Assembly (NCBI RefSeq): GCF_014041935.1
Contig: NZ_CP059491.1
Coordinates: forward strand, 4,836,001-4,900,000
DNA from: Gordonia jinghuaiqii
Lineage (GTDB): Bacteria; Actinomycetota; Actinomycetes; Mycobacteriales; Mycobacteriaceae
Direction: 5' to 3'
Length of the DNA stretch: 64,000 nt
The notes under the pieces were generated by a model. That model was given only the letters and a program-made list of their open reading frames with translations. It made no database searches and was not told the DNA's origin. Both the position numbers and the translations under genes were made by a program. The stretch's first letter is position 1; every line of letters begins with the position of its first letter. Shown piece after piece: positions 1 through 7,871 of the stretch.

Positions 1-243
1 CAACGCGATGCCCCGCCGGTGCGGCGGAACGAAGGCCCGCGGACCACGAAACACGGAATCCCCGAGCGTTATCCGTGTACCGGAGTCTCCCCGGAGCAGT
101 CCCGCGATCACGCGCAGCATCGTCGACTTTCCTGCACCGTTCGGTCCGACGAGCGCGGTTGTCCGGCTCCCGGCGAACCGATGCTCCACCTGCAACCGTG
201 GGACCGCATTGTCGATGGACACGACCAGATCGTCGCCGTTCAC
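1..243 (-). CDS. modC: ModC, molybdate ABC transporter ATP-binding subunit (partial, N-terminus only)
   Basis: ATPase that powers molybdate uptake with ModA and ModB. The first 81 codons are visible; the rest lies beyond the left edge. A Walker A motif, GPNGAGKST, sits at about residues 33-41. The GTG start overlaps the modB stop, so the two are translationally coupled. Assignment to molybdate rather than another anion rests on the adjacent modB, modA and TOBE regulator. The signature and Walker B motifs cannot be checked because the sequence ends first. Confidence 0.85.
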   Translation of the reverse strand, partial: MNGDDLVVSIDNAVPRLQVEHRFAGSRTTALVGPNGAGKSTMLRVIAGLLRGDSGTRITLGDSVFRGPRAFVPPHRRGIAL

Positions 244-1064
244 AGCGCTCCCACCCCGCCCCGGCGCCGACGGCTGTGCACACCCACCACGACGACCAGC
301 GAGATCAGAACGAGTATGAGCGACAACGGTATCGCCGCCTGTGGATCATCGATCGCAGACACGTAGATCGCCAGGGGTGCGGTCTGGGTGACACCGGGCG
401 CGTTGCCCGCGAAGGTGATCGTCGCGCCGAACTCGCCCAGCGCACGAGCGAACGCCAGCACGACACCGGCGAGGAGCGACGGCATCACGAGCGGCAGCGT
501 CACGCGCCACAGCGTGCGGCTGGGCCCCGCGCCCAGCGTCGCCGCCACCTCTTCGTACCGCGTACCCACCACGCGCACCGCGCCTTCCACGCTGATCACC
601 AGAAAGGGCAGTGCCACAAAACTCTGCGCCAGCACCACCGCAGCCGTACTGAACGCGATGTCGATCCCCGCCGCGTGCAGGTGCTCGCCGACGATCCCCA
701 GCCGGCCGAACGTGTAGAGCAGCGCGAGACCGCCCACCACCGGCGGCAACACCAACGGCAGCAACACCAGGGAGCGCAGCACGCGGACGATAAGGCCGTC
801 GTACCGCGCGAAGATCATCGCCATGGGCACACCCACAACCAGACAGATGACCGTGCTGACCGTCGCGGTGATCAGCGAAAGACGCAGGGCGTCAATCGAT
901 GACGGCGAGGTCACCTGGTCGACGAAGGTGTCCCACGGAGAACGTGCGAGCAGCGCCATGGGCGGCAGGACGATCAGCGCGACCCCGAATGCCGCCAGTC
1001 CATACACCCATGCAGGCAGCCCCGCGGGATCGCGGCGGAACAGACCGGGTCGACTCAGGGTCAC
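240..1064 (-). CDS. modB: ModB, molybdate ABC transporter permease
   Basis: Inner-membrane permease of the molybdate importer, 274 aa, with several hydrophobic segments. The cytoplasmic EAA loop that docks onto the ATPase is visible near the C-terminal third (EEVAATLGAGPSRTLWRVTL). The GTG start is chosen because it overlaps the modA stop as GTGA; an upstream extension of the frame would run antisense-like, non-hydrophobic sequence through modA. It ends by overlapping modC. Order modA-modB-modC is the standard one. Confidence 0.9.
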   Translation of the reverse strand: MTLSRPGLFRRDPAGLPAWVYGLAAFGVALIVLPPMALLARSPWDTFVDQVTSPSSIDALRLSLITATVSTVICLVVGVPMAMIFARYDGLIVRVLRSLVLLPLVLPPVVGGLALLYTFGRLGIVGEHLHAAGIDIAFSTAAVVLAQSFVALPFLVISVEGAVRVVGTRYEEVAATLGAGPSRTLWRVTLPLVMPSLLAGVVLAFARALGEFGATITFAGNAPGVTQTAPLAIYVSAIDDPQAAIPLSLILVLISLVVVVGVHSRRRRGGVGAL

Positions 1065-1795
1065 GGTGGCCCGAACCCGGCGCCGGTCAGGATGGCCTGC
1101 CCGTCCGGACCGAGCACCAGCTCGACGAATTGTGCACCGAGGTCCCGGGCATCGGCGCCGGCCAGCGTCGTGATCGGGTAGGTGTTGACCACCGCCGCGA
1201 ACGCCGGGTCGGCCACGGTGTGCACCTTGTCGCCCGCCGCCCTCGTATCGGTCACGTACACGACCCCCGCATCGGCCTGTCCGGTCGTCACCTTGGTGAG
1301 TACGGCGTTCACCGATTGCTCCTCCGACGCCGCGTCTACAGTGACGCCGGTGGTGCGCTCCACCGCCTCGGTTGCGGCCCCGCACGGCTGCGCCGGCTGG
1401 CACACGACGGTCGTGACGCCGGGTTCGTCCAGATCCGCGAACGACCTTATGTTCCGCGGATTACCGGGCGCGGTGACGATCACCAGTGTGTTGGTCGCGA
1501 AGATCCGCGGGTCGAGTGCCGCCGCGCCGAGTTTCGCCATGTTCTTCTCGTCGGCAGCGGCGAACACATCGGCGGGCGCCCCCTGCTTGATCTGATTCAC
1601 CAGGGTCGACGACCCGTCGAACGACAGGCTCACGGTCACCCCGTCGTGCCGCCGCTCGAATTCGTCGGCGATCGCGGTGAAGGCTGTCTTCAGCGACGAC
1701 GCAGCCGACACGTCGAGGGTGGTCGTCGACGTGTCGGCGGAACAGCCGGCGAGGAGGGCCAGCGCGAGTCCGGCCCCGACGACGAACCCCTTCAT
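1061..1795 (-). CDS. modA: ModA, molybdate-binding lipoprotein
   Basis: Extracytoplasmic solute-binding lipoprotein that captures molybdate or tungstate and hands it to ModB. It is 244 aa. The start MKGF gives a short basic n-region, a hydrophobic stretch and a lipobox LAGC with the lipidated cysteine at about residue 18. The mature part begins with DVSAASSLK, typical of ModA, where the serines contribute to oxyanion binding. ATG overlaps the stop of the upstream regulator as ATGA, so the genes are coupled. Confidence 0.92.
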   Translation of the reverse strand: MKGFVVGAGLALALLAGCSADTSTTTLDVSAASSLKTAFTAIADEFERRHDGVTVSLSFDGSSTLVNQIKQGAPADVFAAADEKNMAKLGAAALDPRIFATNTLVIVTAPGNPRNIRSFADLDEPGVTTVVCQPAQPCGAATEAVERTTGVTVDAASEEQSVNAVLTKVTTGQADAGVVYVTDTRAAGDKVHTVADPAFAAVVNTYPITTLAGADARDLGAQFVELVLGPDGQAILTGAGFGPP

Positions 1796-2193
1796 CGGGT
1801 GCCCTTGACCGTCTCCACCATGACCGTGGTCGCCTTGACCACCGCGGTGGCCACCGCACCGGGAGCGAGTGCCAGCTCCCGCGCCGACTGCGCGCTCATC
1901 AACGAGGTCACCTCGAACGGTCCGCACTGCAGGGTCACCTGAGCCATCACCCCGTCCATCTGGACATCCGTGACGAGCCCGGTGAACCGGTTGCGAGCCG
2001 ACCGCGCCACCGCGGCCCCGTCGTCGGGAGCCACCGCGCGTTCCCTGGCCAGCGCGGCGAGCCGCGCCCCGTCGACGGTGGCGACGGAACCCTCATCGGA
2101 CTGTTCGAGTACTCCGGTGGTGATCCACCGGCGGATCGTGTCGTCACTGACGCCGAGCAGTGCTGCGGCGTCCTTGATCCGAATTGCTGACAT
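1792..2193 (-). CDS. Helix-turn-helix/TOBE domain protein, probable molybdate-responsive regulator
   Basis: 133 aa with two parts. Residues 1-60 carry a MerR/excisionase-like helix-turn-helix (AALLGVSDDTIRRWI). Residues about 68-133 form a single Mop/TOBE-type oxyanion-binding domain (NRFTGLVTDVQMDGVMAQVT). This arrangement differs from E. coli ModE, which has a winged helix and two Mop domains, but it is common at the head of actinobacterial modABC operons. It probably senses molybdate and tunes the operon it leads. The start is supported by a leaderless-type -10 six bases upstream; the longer frame has no such support. Confidence 0.8.
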   Translation of the reverse strand: MSAIRIKDAAALLGVSDDTIRRWITTGVLEQSDEGSVATVDGARLAALARERAVAPDDGAAVARSARNRFTGLVTDVQMDGVMAQVTLQCGPFEVTSLMSAQSARELALAPGAVATAVVKATTVMVETVKGTR

Positions 2194-2199
2194 CGGTGG

Positions 2200-2205
2200 A
2201 TTGTA
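2200..2205 (-). promoter_or_regulatory. Leaderless -10 box of the mod operon
   Basis: TACAAT on the minus strand lies six bases before the ATG of the HTH-TOBE gene, the spacing expected when transcription starts at the start codon. No Shine-Dalgarno sequence is present between them. Inference from sequence only. Confidence 0.55.
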
Positions 2206-2265
2206 TCCGCATTCACGACGATCAGGGCTTGTGATCACCGCTGACGCGGAATATGGGCCGAGGGC

Positions 2266-2296
2266 TTGACCTCAAGTCTGGTTGAGGTCCTAGCGT
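2266..2296 (+). promoter_or_regulatory. MerR/SoxR-type promoter-operator
   Basis: A consensus -35 TTGACC (2266-2271) and a -10-like TAGCGT (2291-2296) are separated by 19 bp, the over-long spacer characteristic of MerR-family promoters. Inside the spacer is the dyad ACCTCAA-N6-TTGAGGT (2269-2288). Its half-sites resemble the SoxR box CCTCAAG-N4-CTTGAGG with one mismatch. The promoter points at the ABC exporter about 180 bp downstream. No MerR-family gene is encoded in the window. Confidence 0.6.
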
Positions 2297-2425
2297 TGGC
2301 GGCACGCGAGGCGTCGGAGTTCGCGTCCGCCAGACCGATGAGTTCTGTGAGAGCCGGCGGTCTGCCATCTCGAGACCAACAGGCCCCCGAATGAACCCCG
2401 AGAAGTCCCCGGTCCCCACCCTGAC

Positions 2426-2454
2426 GTCCGAAAAATCAGTCGCGACTGTCGGAC
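2426..2454. repeat. Nested palindrome upstream of the ABC exporter
   Basis: GTCCGA (2426-2431) and TCGGAC (2449-2454) flank a perfect 12-bp palindrome CAGTCGCGACTG (2437-2448), ending 22 bases before the exporter ATG. It could be a second operator or an mRNA hairpin in the leader. Confidence 0.5.
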
Positions 2455-2476
2455 CCCATCGATAACGTGGAGAAAC

Positions 2477-3493
2477 ATGAGCTCAGTCACAGTCCCCGCC
2501 ACCGCACCGGGCGACGTTGCGACGCCCGACGTCGCCATCGAGGCCATCGACCTCGTGAAACGCTTCGGCGACTTCACCGCGGTCGACGGCGTCAGCTTCA
2601 CCGTGCCGCGCGGCTCGGTGCTCGGCCTGCTCGGCCCCAACGGGGCAGGCAAGACGACCATCGTCCGCATGATGACCACCCTGTCCCCGCCCACCAGCGG
2701 AACGGCACGTATCGCCGGATACGACGTCCGCGAGCAACCGGGCATGGTCCGTCAGAACATGGGCCTGACCGGCCAGGCCGCCACGGTCGACGAGATCCTC
2801 ACCGGTCGCGAGAACCTCCGGATGATCGGCGGTCTGTACGGGATCGGCCGCAAACCCCTGGCCCGCCGCTCCGAGGAACTGCTCGAACAGTTCTCCCTCG
2901 GCGAGGCCGGAGACAAGCAGGTCAAGTCGTACTCCGGAGGCATGCGCCGCCGCCTCGACCTCGCCGTCAGCCTGCTCGCCACACCTCCGGTCCTGTTCCT
3001 CGACGAACCGACCACCGGACTCGACCCGCGCAGCCGGTCGGAGTTGTGGGATGTCCTGCGCGATCTCGTCGCCGACGGCACCACGCTGCTGCTCACCACG
3101 CAGTACCTCGAGGAGGCCGACCAGTTGGCCGACGACATCGTCGTCATCGACAAGGGCACGATCATTGCCCACGGCACCTCCCTGCAGCTCAAGGAACAGG
3201 CCGGCTCGGCCAGCCTCGTGCTGACCGTGTCCCACGCCGACGACCTTCCCGCCGCCGAAGCCCTTCTGAGCAAAAACGGCGCGGAGGTGTTCGTCGACAC
3301 CGCTGCACGCCGCCTGACCACCGGGGCCGGCGGTCTCGGGGACCTCCCCCGGGTCGCCGCGTGGTTCGACGAGAGCGGCATCGCCGTCGACGACTTCGGA
3401 CTCGCCCGTCCGAGCCTCGACGACGTCTTCCTGTCCCTCACCGGCCACCGAGCCGAAGACACCGATCACACCATCGACGAGGAGAATCCCTGA
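2477..3493 (+). CDS. DrrA-type ABC exporter ATP-binding protein
   Basis: Cytoplasmic ATPase of a two-gene export system, 338 aa. Walker A GPNGAGKTT is at about 53-61, signature YSGGMRRR at about 152-159, and Walker B VLFLDEP at about 172-178. The C-terminal 80 residues after the nucleotide-binding domain match the extra domain typical of daunorubicin-resistance (DrrA) ATPases. GTGGAG precedes the ATG. The stop overlaps the start of the permease (TGATG). Substrate unknown; the upstream SoxR-like promoter suggests induction by redox-active compounds. Confidence 0.88.
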   Translation: MSSVTVPATAPGDVATPDVAIEAIDLVKRFGDFTAVDGVSFTVPRGSVLGLLGPNGAGKTTIVRMMTTLSPPTSGTARIAGYDVREQPGMVRQNMGLTGQAATVDEILTGRENLRMIGGLYGIGRKPLARRSEELLEQFSLGEAGDKQVKSYSGGMRRRLDLAVSLLATPPVLFLDEPTTGLDPRSRSELWDVLRDLVADGTTLLLTTQYLEEADQLADDIVVIDKGTIIAHGTSLQLKEQAGSASLVLTVSHADDLPAAEALLSKNGAEVFVDTAARRLTTGAGGLGDLPRVAAWFDESGIAVDDFGLARPSLDDVFLSLTGHRAEDTDHTIDEENP

Positions 3494-4338
3494 TGACCAC
3501 CACTGCACACGCCTCGACGGTGGTCGCGGACAGGCCGCGGACTCACCCGACCACGATCTGGCAGCAATCCTGGATCATGGTCAAGCGCAACATGATCCAC
3601 ACCAAGCGGATGCCGGAGATGCTCTCCGACGTCACGATTCAGCCGATCATGTTCGTGCTTCTCTTCGCGTATGTGTTCGGTGCCTCGATCCAGACCGACA
3701 GCGCGTCGTACAAAGAGTTCCTGTTGCCGGGCATCATGGGCCAGACGATCGTGTTCACCGCGTTCATCGTGTCCACGGGCATCACCGCCGACCTGGAGAA
3801 GGGCATCATCGACCGCTTCCGGTCGCTGCCCATCCAACGGTCCTCCGTGCTGATCGGACGTAGCATCGCCAGTCTGCTCCACAGTTCCATCGGCATCGTG
3901 GTGATGGCCGTGACCGGACTGGCCATCGGCTGGCGCATCCGCGGCTCCTTCGGCGAGGCCGTACTCGCCTTCGCCCTGTTGGTGCTGTTCGGATTCGCGA
4001 TGATCTGGTTCGGCATCCTCATCGGCTCATGGCTGCGGACCGTGGAGGCGGTCAACGGTTTCATGTTCTCGGTGCTGTTCCCGATCACGTTCCTGTCCAA
4101 CGCCTTCGTGCCGACCGAGCCGATGCCCACGTGGTTGCAGACGATCGCGGAGTGGAATCCGATGTCGTCGCTGGTTCAGGCGCTGCGCGTGCTGTGGGGC
4201 AACGGTCCCGCGTTCGGCTCGGATGCCGCTCTGCCGCTCCAATATCCAGTGATCGCGACCGTGCTCTGGTCGGTCGCGTTGACGCTCGCGTTCGCACCGT
4301 TCGCCCTGCGCGCCTACAACAAGCGCACGCAGGACTGA
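3493..4338 (+). CDS. DrrB-type ABC-2 exporter permease
   Basis: 281-aa ABC-2 family membrane protein with about six transmembrane segments, partner of the preceding ATPase. The segment ITADLEKGIIDRFRSLPI is the conserved cytoplasmic region of DrrB permeases that contacts the ATPase. The start ATG overlaps the ATPase stop, so the subunits are coupled. The same frame stays open upstream through the ATPase gene, but that is an out-of-frame shadow and not a fusion. Confidence 0.88.
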   Translation: MTTTAHASTVVADRPRTHPTTIWQQSWIMVKRNMIHTKRMPEMLSDVTIQPIMFVLLFAYVFGASIQTDSASYKEFLLPGIMGQTIVFTAFIVSTGITADLEKGIIDRFRSLPIQRSSVLIGRSIASLLHSSIGIVVMAVTGLAIGWRIRGSFGEAVLAFALLVLFGFAMIWFGILIGSWLRTVEAVNGFMFSVLFPITFLSNAFVPTEPMPTWLQTIAEWNPMSSLVQALRVLWGNGPAFGSDAALPLQYPVIATVLWSVALTLAFAPFALRAYNKRTQD

Positions 4339-4389
4339 GGAGAACCGCGGAGGCAAATACCCACCCGGACCCGTCCGGCAGCGGCCCGC

Positions 4390-5781
4390 TCAGGCAGTCA
4401 GCGTGATCGCCTGTAGCGGGTCGCTGTAGATCGCGTCGAGCGATACCGCACCGGCGGCCTGCTGCTGCACGGTCGCACCCGAATGGGACACCCGGACATC
4501 GCGTTTGGCCACGATGGAGGTCTCCCGGACCGCCTTCGCGACAGTCGGGAGGCTCGTCGGGTAGTCGGTGAAGGCCTGTCCACCCAGGATGATGTGATCC
4601 GGGTTGAAGATGTCGGCGATGAGCCCGACGGTACGACCCAGCACCTCGGCGCGTTCCTCCAGCAGACGACGCGCCGTGACGTCACCGGTCCGCGCCAACG
4701 CGTGCACCCCTTCGACATCGGCGACCGAAAGGCCCAGGGCCCGAGCAGCTTCCACCACTCCGGTATCACTCACCGCAGGCTCGAGGCGGCCCGTCCGGCG
4801 GGGGTCGAGGAGCGTCGTCGCGCCGGTCGGGAAATGACCGATCACCGGCGGACCCGCGGTCGGCGTATGCACCGTGCCGCCCACGCTGAACGCGATGCCC
4901 AGCATTTCGCGGGCGTAGAAGTAGAGGAAGCTCGACTGCTGGTCGTCGGGGTTGAGCACGAGCTCGGCCGCGGCCATCGCCTCCACGTGCGACGCCACCG
5001 AGACCGGCAGGCCGACGGCCTCGGCGATCGTGCGGCCCACCTGCGCCCCCTCCCAGCCGAGACGTGGATGGTCGACGATGCCGTCTTCGGCGACCCGGCC
5101 ACCGAGCGCGACGCCGACCCACAGCACACGGCGGCCGGTCCAGCGTTCGGCGAAGCGCCTGGCACTCACACCGATCGCGGCGAGGGCCTCCTCCGGCGTG
5201 TCGGCCTCCGGCGTCGGGATCTGGATGGCCCCGACCACTCGGTGAAGGAGATCGTGAGTGGTGATGGCGGTGACCTTGTAACCGATGTGGATACCGAGGG
5301 TCAGGAAGTCGGCGAGGTTGACCTCGAACGGGAGGCGCGGACGGCCGATGGCACCGGAGGGCGCGAGATCGGCGCGTTCACGGATGAGCCCCGCCTTGAG
5401 CAGCGCGCTGACCTGGCGGTTGACCGTGGAGATGCTGAGCCCGGTGCGCTCGGCGGCATCGTCGCGGAACAGCGGACCGGCCAGGCGGGCGGCTCGGAGG
5501 ACGAGGGCGGCCGGCTTGGTCGACAGTTCCAGGTGCGGCGTCGCGACGTGCACCCGCTGACCCCCCTTCCCTGCCGCGCGGCGATCGGTGTTCGGGACCG
5601 ACCGTTCGAGGCCGGCCGTGCGGCCGGGGGCCCGAGTGGGCGGTACGGGAGACAACGGTACGGGTTGGCGGGTGGGCTGCGGACCGCGACGCACCGCTCG
5701 GGACACAGGTTGGCGCCGCGCGAGGGGAGCCGGTGCGGTACGCAGATCGCGGGCGGAGAAGTCGGAAAGTGTGCTGGTCAT
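4390..5781 (-). CDS. ROK-family transcriptional regulator
   Basis: 463 aa. The first 80 residues are low-complexity and rich in Arg and Pro. A winged helix-turn-helix follows (AAERTGLSISTVNRQVSALL, about 109-128), then a ROK domain of the sugar-kinase fold. The lengths and layout resemble Rv0485-type mycobacterial regulators. The canonical ROK zinc-binding CxCGxxGC motif is not evident, so it is probably a regulator without kinase activity. GAGG stands six bases before the ATG. The 5' leader carries a hairpin and a cysteine-rich leaderless ORF, suggesting attenuation control. Confidence 0.82.
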   Translation of the reverse strand: MTSTLSDFSARDLRTAPAPLARRQPVSRAVRRGPQPTRQPVPLSPVPPTRAPGRTAGLERSVPNTDRRAAGKGGQRVHVATPHLELSTKPAALVLRAARLAGPLFRDDAAERTGLSISTVNRQVSALLKAGLIRERADLAPSGAIGRPRLPFEVNLADFLTLGIHIGYKVTAITTHDLLHRVVGAIQIPTPEADTPEEALAAIGVSARRFAERWTGRRVLWVGVALGGRVAEDGIVDHPRLGWEGAQVGRTIAEAVGLPVSVASHVEAMAAAELVLNPDDQQSSFLYFYAREMLGIAFSVGGTVHTPTAGPPVIGHFPTGATTLLDPRRTGRLEPAVSDTGVVEAARALGLSVADVEGVHALARTGDVTARRLLEERAEVLGRTVGLIADIFNPDHIILGGQAFTDYPTSLPTVAKAVRETSIVAKRDVRVSHSGATVQQQAAGAVSLDAIYSDPLQAITLTA

Positions 5782-5800
5782 GATCGTCCTCGTCGAAGAA

Positions 5801-5819
5801 CCCGCGAGAAGACCGCGGG
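5801..5819 (-). terminator. Candidate attenuator hairpin in the ROK leader
   Basis: On the minus strand CCCGCG-GTCTTCT-CGCGGG is followed by TTCTTCG, 19 bases before the ROK start codon. It could terminate transcription or hide the ribosome site. The 5' arm contains CGCGGT, which can also pair with ACCGCG inside the upstream short ORF (5956-5961), giving a possible alternative fold. Confidence 0.45.
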
Positions 5820-5898
5820 CGAAAGTCGGAAAGTGCTCTGGATGCAGAGACTCGCGAAAGCGACACCCGGGAGGAGATGGACTCGAACGGGGGTCGGC

Positions 5899-6006
5899 TC
5901 AGCGCATTCGACGACAACAACAGAGGACACGAGCGAAAGGCAGACGACAGCCCAGCGCGGTGGTCACGAAGGTGACCTCCGGAAGCCTGCGGTCGGCACT
6001 CGTCAT
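5899..6006 (-). CDS. Leaderless poly-cysteine upstream ORF (leader peptide)
   Basis: A 35-codon ORF 117 bp before the ROK regulator on the same strand. It ends in ARVLCCCRRMR, with a run of three TGT codons five codons before the stop, and has a fourth Cys at residue 20. A TANNNT hexamer lies exactly seven bases before the ATG and no ribosome site is present, so it should be translated leaderless; an in-frame ATG two codons earlier is too close to the -10. Short leaderless ORFs with terminal Cys runs act as cysteine-responsive attenuators in mycobacteria. Here the predicted target is a ROK regulator. Confidence 0.65.
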   Translation of the reverse strand: MTSADRRLPEVTFVTTALGCRLPFARVLCCCRRMR

Positions 6007-6013
6007 GCGCATC

Positions 6014-6019
6014 AAGCTA
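6014..6019 (-). promoter_or_regulatory. -10 box of the leader-peptide/ROK transcript
   Basis: TAGCTT on the minus strand, seven bases before the short-ORF ATG at 6006. The spacing fits a leaderless transcript that begins at or next to the A of the ATG. Confidence 0.5.
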
Positions 6020-6246
6020 GCAACGCATCACCGGCCCGGCAACCCGGTTCGGCCGGGGCACCGCGGCGTCCGGCGCCGAGCGCAGTCGCGTTCACCGGCG
6101 AGGATAGGCACCTGCGGGCACCGCGGCCCGGGTTGCACTCAGCGTGATCGAAAGCCCGCACGACGCCACGCCCCACCTGCGACAGGCCGCCGAAGCGGAC
6201 CGGGGTCGGGTTGCCCGCTCGGGTCGAGTCTGTCGGTGCCCGCCGG

Positions 6247-6252
6247 TAGATT
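6247..6252 (+). promoter_or_regulatory. Leaderless -10 box of the sigma factor gene
   Basis: TAGATT lies six bases before the ATG at 6259. No Shine-Dalgarno sequence occurs in between. The in-frame GTG directly after the hexamer is therefore unlikely to be the start. Confidence 0.5.
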
Positions 6253-6258
6253 GTGACC

Positions 6259-7332
6259 ATGACCACAACCACGTCCACGGCCGAGCCCGACGCCGGACTC
6301 GACGCCGAGTTCTTGCGGGTCACCGAACCGTTCCGACGAGAGATCGTCGCGCACTGCTACCGGATGATGGGTTCCCATCACGACGCCGAGGACCTGACGC
6401 AGGAGACGTTCCTCCGGGCCTGGCGCGGCTATGCCAAGTTCGACCACCGGGCGTCGGTACGCACCTGGCTGCACAAGATCGCGACCAACACCTGCCTCAC
6501 GGCACTGCAGAGCACGCAACGCAGGCCGCTGCCGTCAGGCCTCGGCGGCGACGCCTTCGACCCCGCCGACGATCTCCTGCAGAACCACGAGGTGCCCTGG
6601 CTCGAGCCGTACTCCGGCACCGCTGACGACATCACCCCCGGCGACGACGCGGACCCGGCATTCGTCGTCGGCGCGCGGGAGTCCGTACGGCTCGCGTTCA
6701 TCGCCGCCCTGCAGCATCTACCCGAGCGACAGCGCGCGGTGCTGATCCTGCGCGACGTGTTGCAGTGGCGGGCAGCCGAGGTCGCCGACACCATCGGCGT
6801 CACCACCGCGACGGTCAACAGCCTCCTGCAGCGCGCCCGCGAACAGGTGAAGAACTCTCGCCCCCAAGAGGATTCGGCAGAGTCCCGAGCGTCGGTTCTC
6901 GATGACGCCGCCAAACGCGAGCTGCTCGCGCGTTACGTCTCGGCGTTCGAGCGGTACGACGTCGACGCCATCGTCGAGATGTTCACCGACAGGGCGATCT
7001 GGGAGATGCCCCCCTTCACCGGTTGGTACCAGGGCGGCGAGAGCATCGGCACCCTCATCCGCCGCAATTGCCCGGCCGAGAAGCCGGGCGACCAGATCCT
7101 GCTGCCCACCGTGGCGAACGGTCAACCCGCGTACGGGCTCTACATGCGCGAGCCCGACGGCATCCACCGCCCTTTCCAGCTCCAGGTGCTCGACATCGAT
7201 CCGCGTGCAGGCAAGGTCAGCCATGTCGTGGCATTTTTCAGCGACACCATGGAAGCGGATTTCGCCCGCTTCGGACTACCCGCGACCCCCTACGACGCCC
7301 CGGCCCGCACGGAGGCCAGTCCCTGGCACTGA
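6259..7332 (+). CDS. ECF sigma factor with C-terminal SnoaL-like domain (SigG-like)
   Basis: 357 aa. Sigma region 2 occupies about residues 20-90 (DAEDLTQETFLRAW). Sigma region 4 lies at about 135-190 (LPERQRAVLILRDVLQWRAAE). The C-terminal 150 residues form a SnoaL/NTF2-like domain (ELLARYVSAFERYDVDAIVE), as in the SigG/ECF group that uses a fused domain where other sigma factors use a separate anti-sigma partner. No anti-sigma gene is adjacent, which agrees with this. Regulon unknown. Confidence 0.85.
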   Translation: MTTTTSTAEPDAGLDAEFLRVTEPFRREIVAHCYRMMGSHHDAEDLTQETFLRAWRGYAKFDHRASVRTWLHKIATNTCLTALQSTQRRPLPSGLGGDAFDPADDLLQNHEVPWLEPYSGTADDITPGDDADPAFVVGARESVRLAFIAALQHLPERQRAVLILRDVLQWRAAEVADTIGVTTATVNSLLQRAREQVKNSRPQEDSAESRASVLDDAAKRELLARYVSAFERYDVDAIVEMFTDRAIWEMPPFTGWYQGGESIGTLIRRNCPAEKPGDQILLPTVANGQPAYGLYMREPDGIHRPFQLQVLDIDPRAGKVSHVVAFFSDTMEADFARFGLPATPYDAPARTEASPWH

Positions 7333-7354
7333 CCGAACAGCCGCGGGCCGCTGG

Positions 7355-7768
7355 TCAGTCGCCGTCCTGAGGGATCTGGGAGGGGTCCATCCAGACCACC
7401 TCCCATGCGTGTCCGTCGGGATCGCAGAAACTGCGGCAGTACATGAATCCGAGGTCCTCGGCGTTCCGGAGAGCGCTACCTCCCGACGCCAGTGCGGCGT
7501 CGGCCAGCCGATCGGTCTGCGCCCGGCTGTCGGCGGAGAACGCCAACAGCGACTCCCGTCCCCGCGTGGGTTCCGCGACATTCCCCGCTGCGTACCCGGC
7601 GAAGCGTCGTCGCTGCATCAGCACGACCACCGCCGAATCGTTGACGATCATGCAGGCGGCCCCGTCGTCGCAGAACATCTCGTCGAACCGGAATCCGAGC
7701 ACGCCGAAGAAGCGCCGGGATCTGGAGACGTCGGCGACCGGGAGGTTGATGAACAGCATCGGCGTCAC
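7355..7768 (-). CDS. VOC (glyoxalase/bleomycin-resistance) family protein
   Basis: 137 aa with the paired beta-alpha-beta-beta-beta pattern of the vicinal oxygen chelate fold. The N-terminal half starts INLPVADVSRSRRFF and the C-terminal half contains FCDPDGHAWEVVWMD, typical of the glyoxalase-like subgroup that often has no assigned substrate. A GTG start is chosen because GGAGAA lies six bases upstream. It converges on the sigma factor gene with only 22 bp between them. Confidence 0.8.
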   Translation of the reverse strand: MTPMLFINLPVADVSRSRRFFGVLGFRFDEMFCDDGAACMIVNDSAVVVLMQRRRFAGYAAGNVAEPTRGRESLLAFSADSRAQTDRLADAALASGGSALRNAEDLGFMYCRSFCDPDGHAWEVVWMDPSQIPQDGD

Positions 7769-7871
7769 GGGCAGTTCTCCGGTCCGTCAGTTCTCCAGTG
7801 CGTCTGGGGAGTCAACCAGTACAGACCATCCCGACGACCCGAACTCATCGGAAGCGACATAAGGTGCAGCA

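Noticed and set aside
2338..2394. 18-codon ORF downstream of the SoxR-like promoter
   Set aside because: No ribosome site and no recognisable product; does not look like a leader peptide.
2467..4338. Apparent 623-aa fusion of the ABC ATPase region to the permease
   Set aside because: The upstream half is the wrong frame of the ATPase gene; the permease starts at its own ATG overlapping the ATPase stop.
4483..6147. 554-codon open frame on the plus strand opposite the ROK gene
   Set aside because: It is the antisense shadow of a GC-rich gene: Arg/Gly/Asp-rich, no domain, and the minus strand encodes a clear protein.
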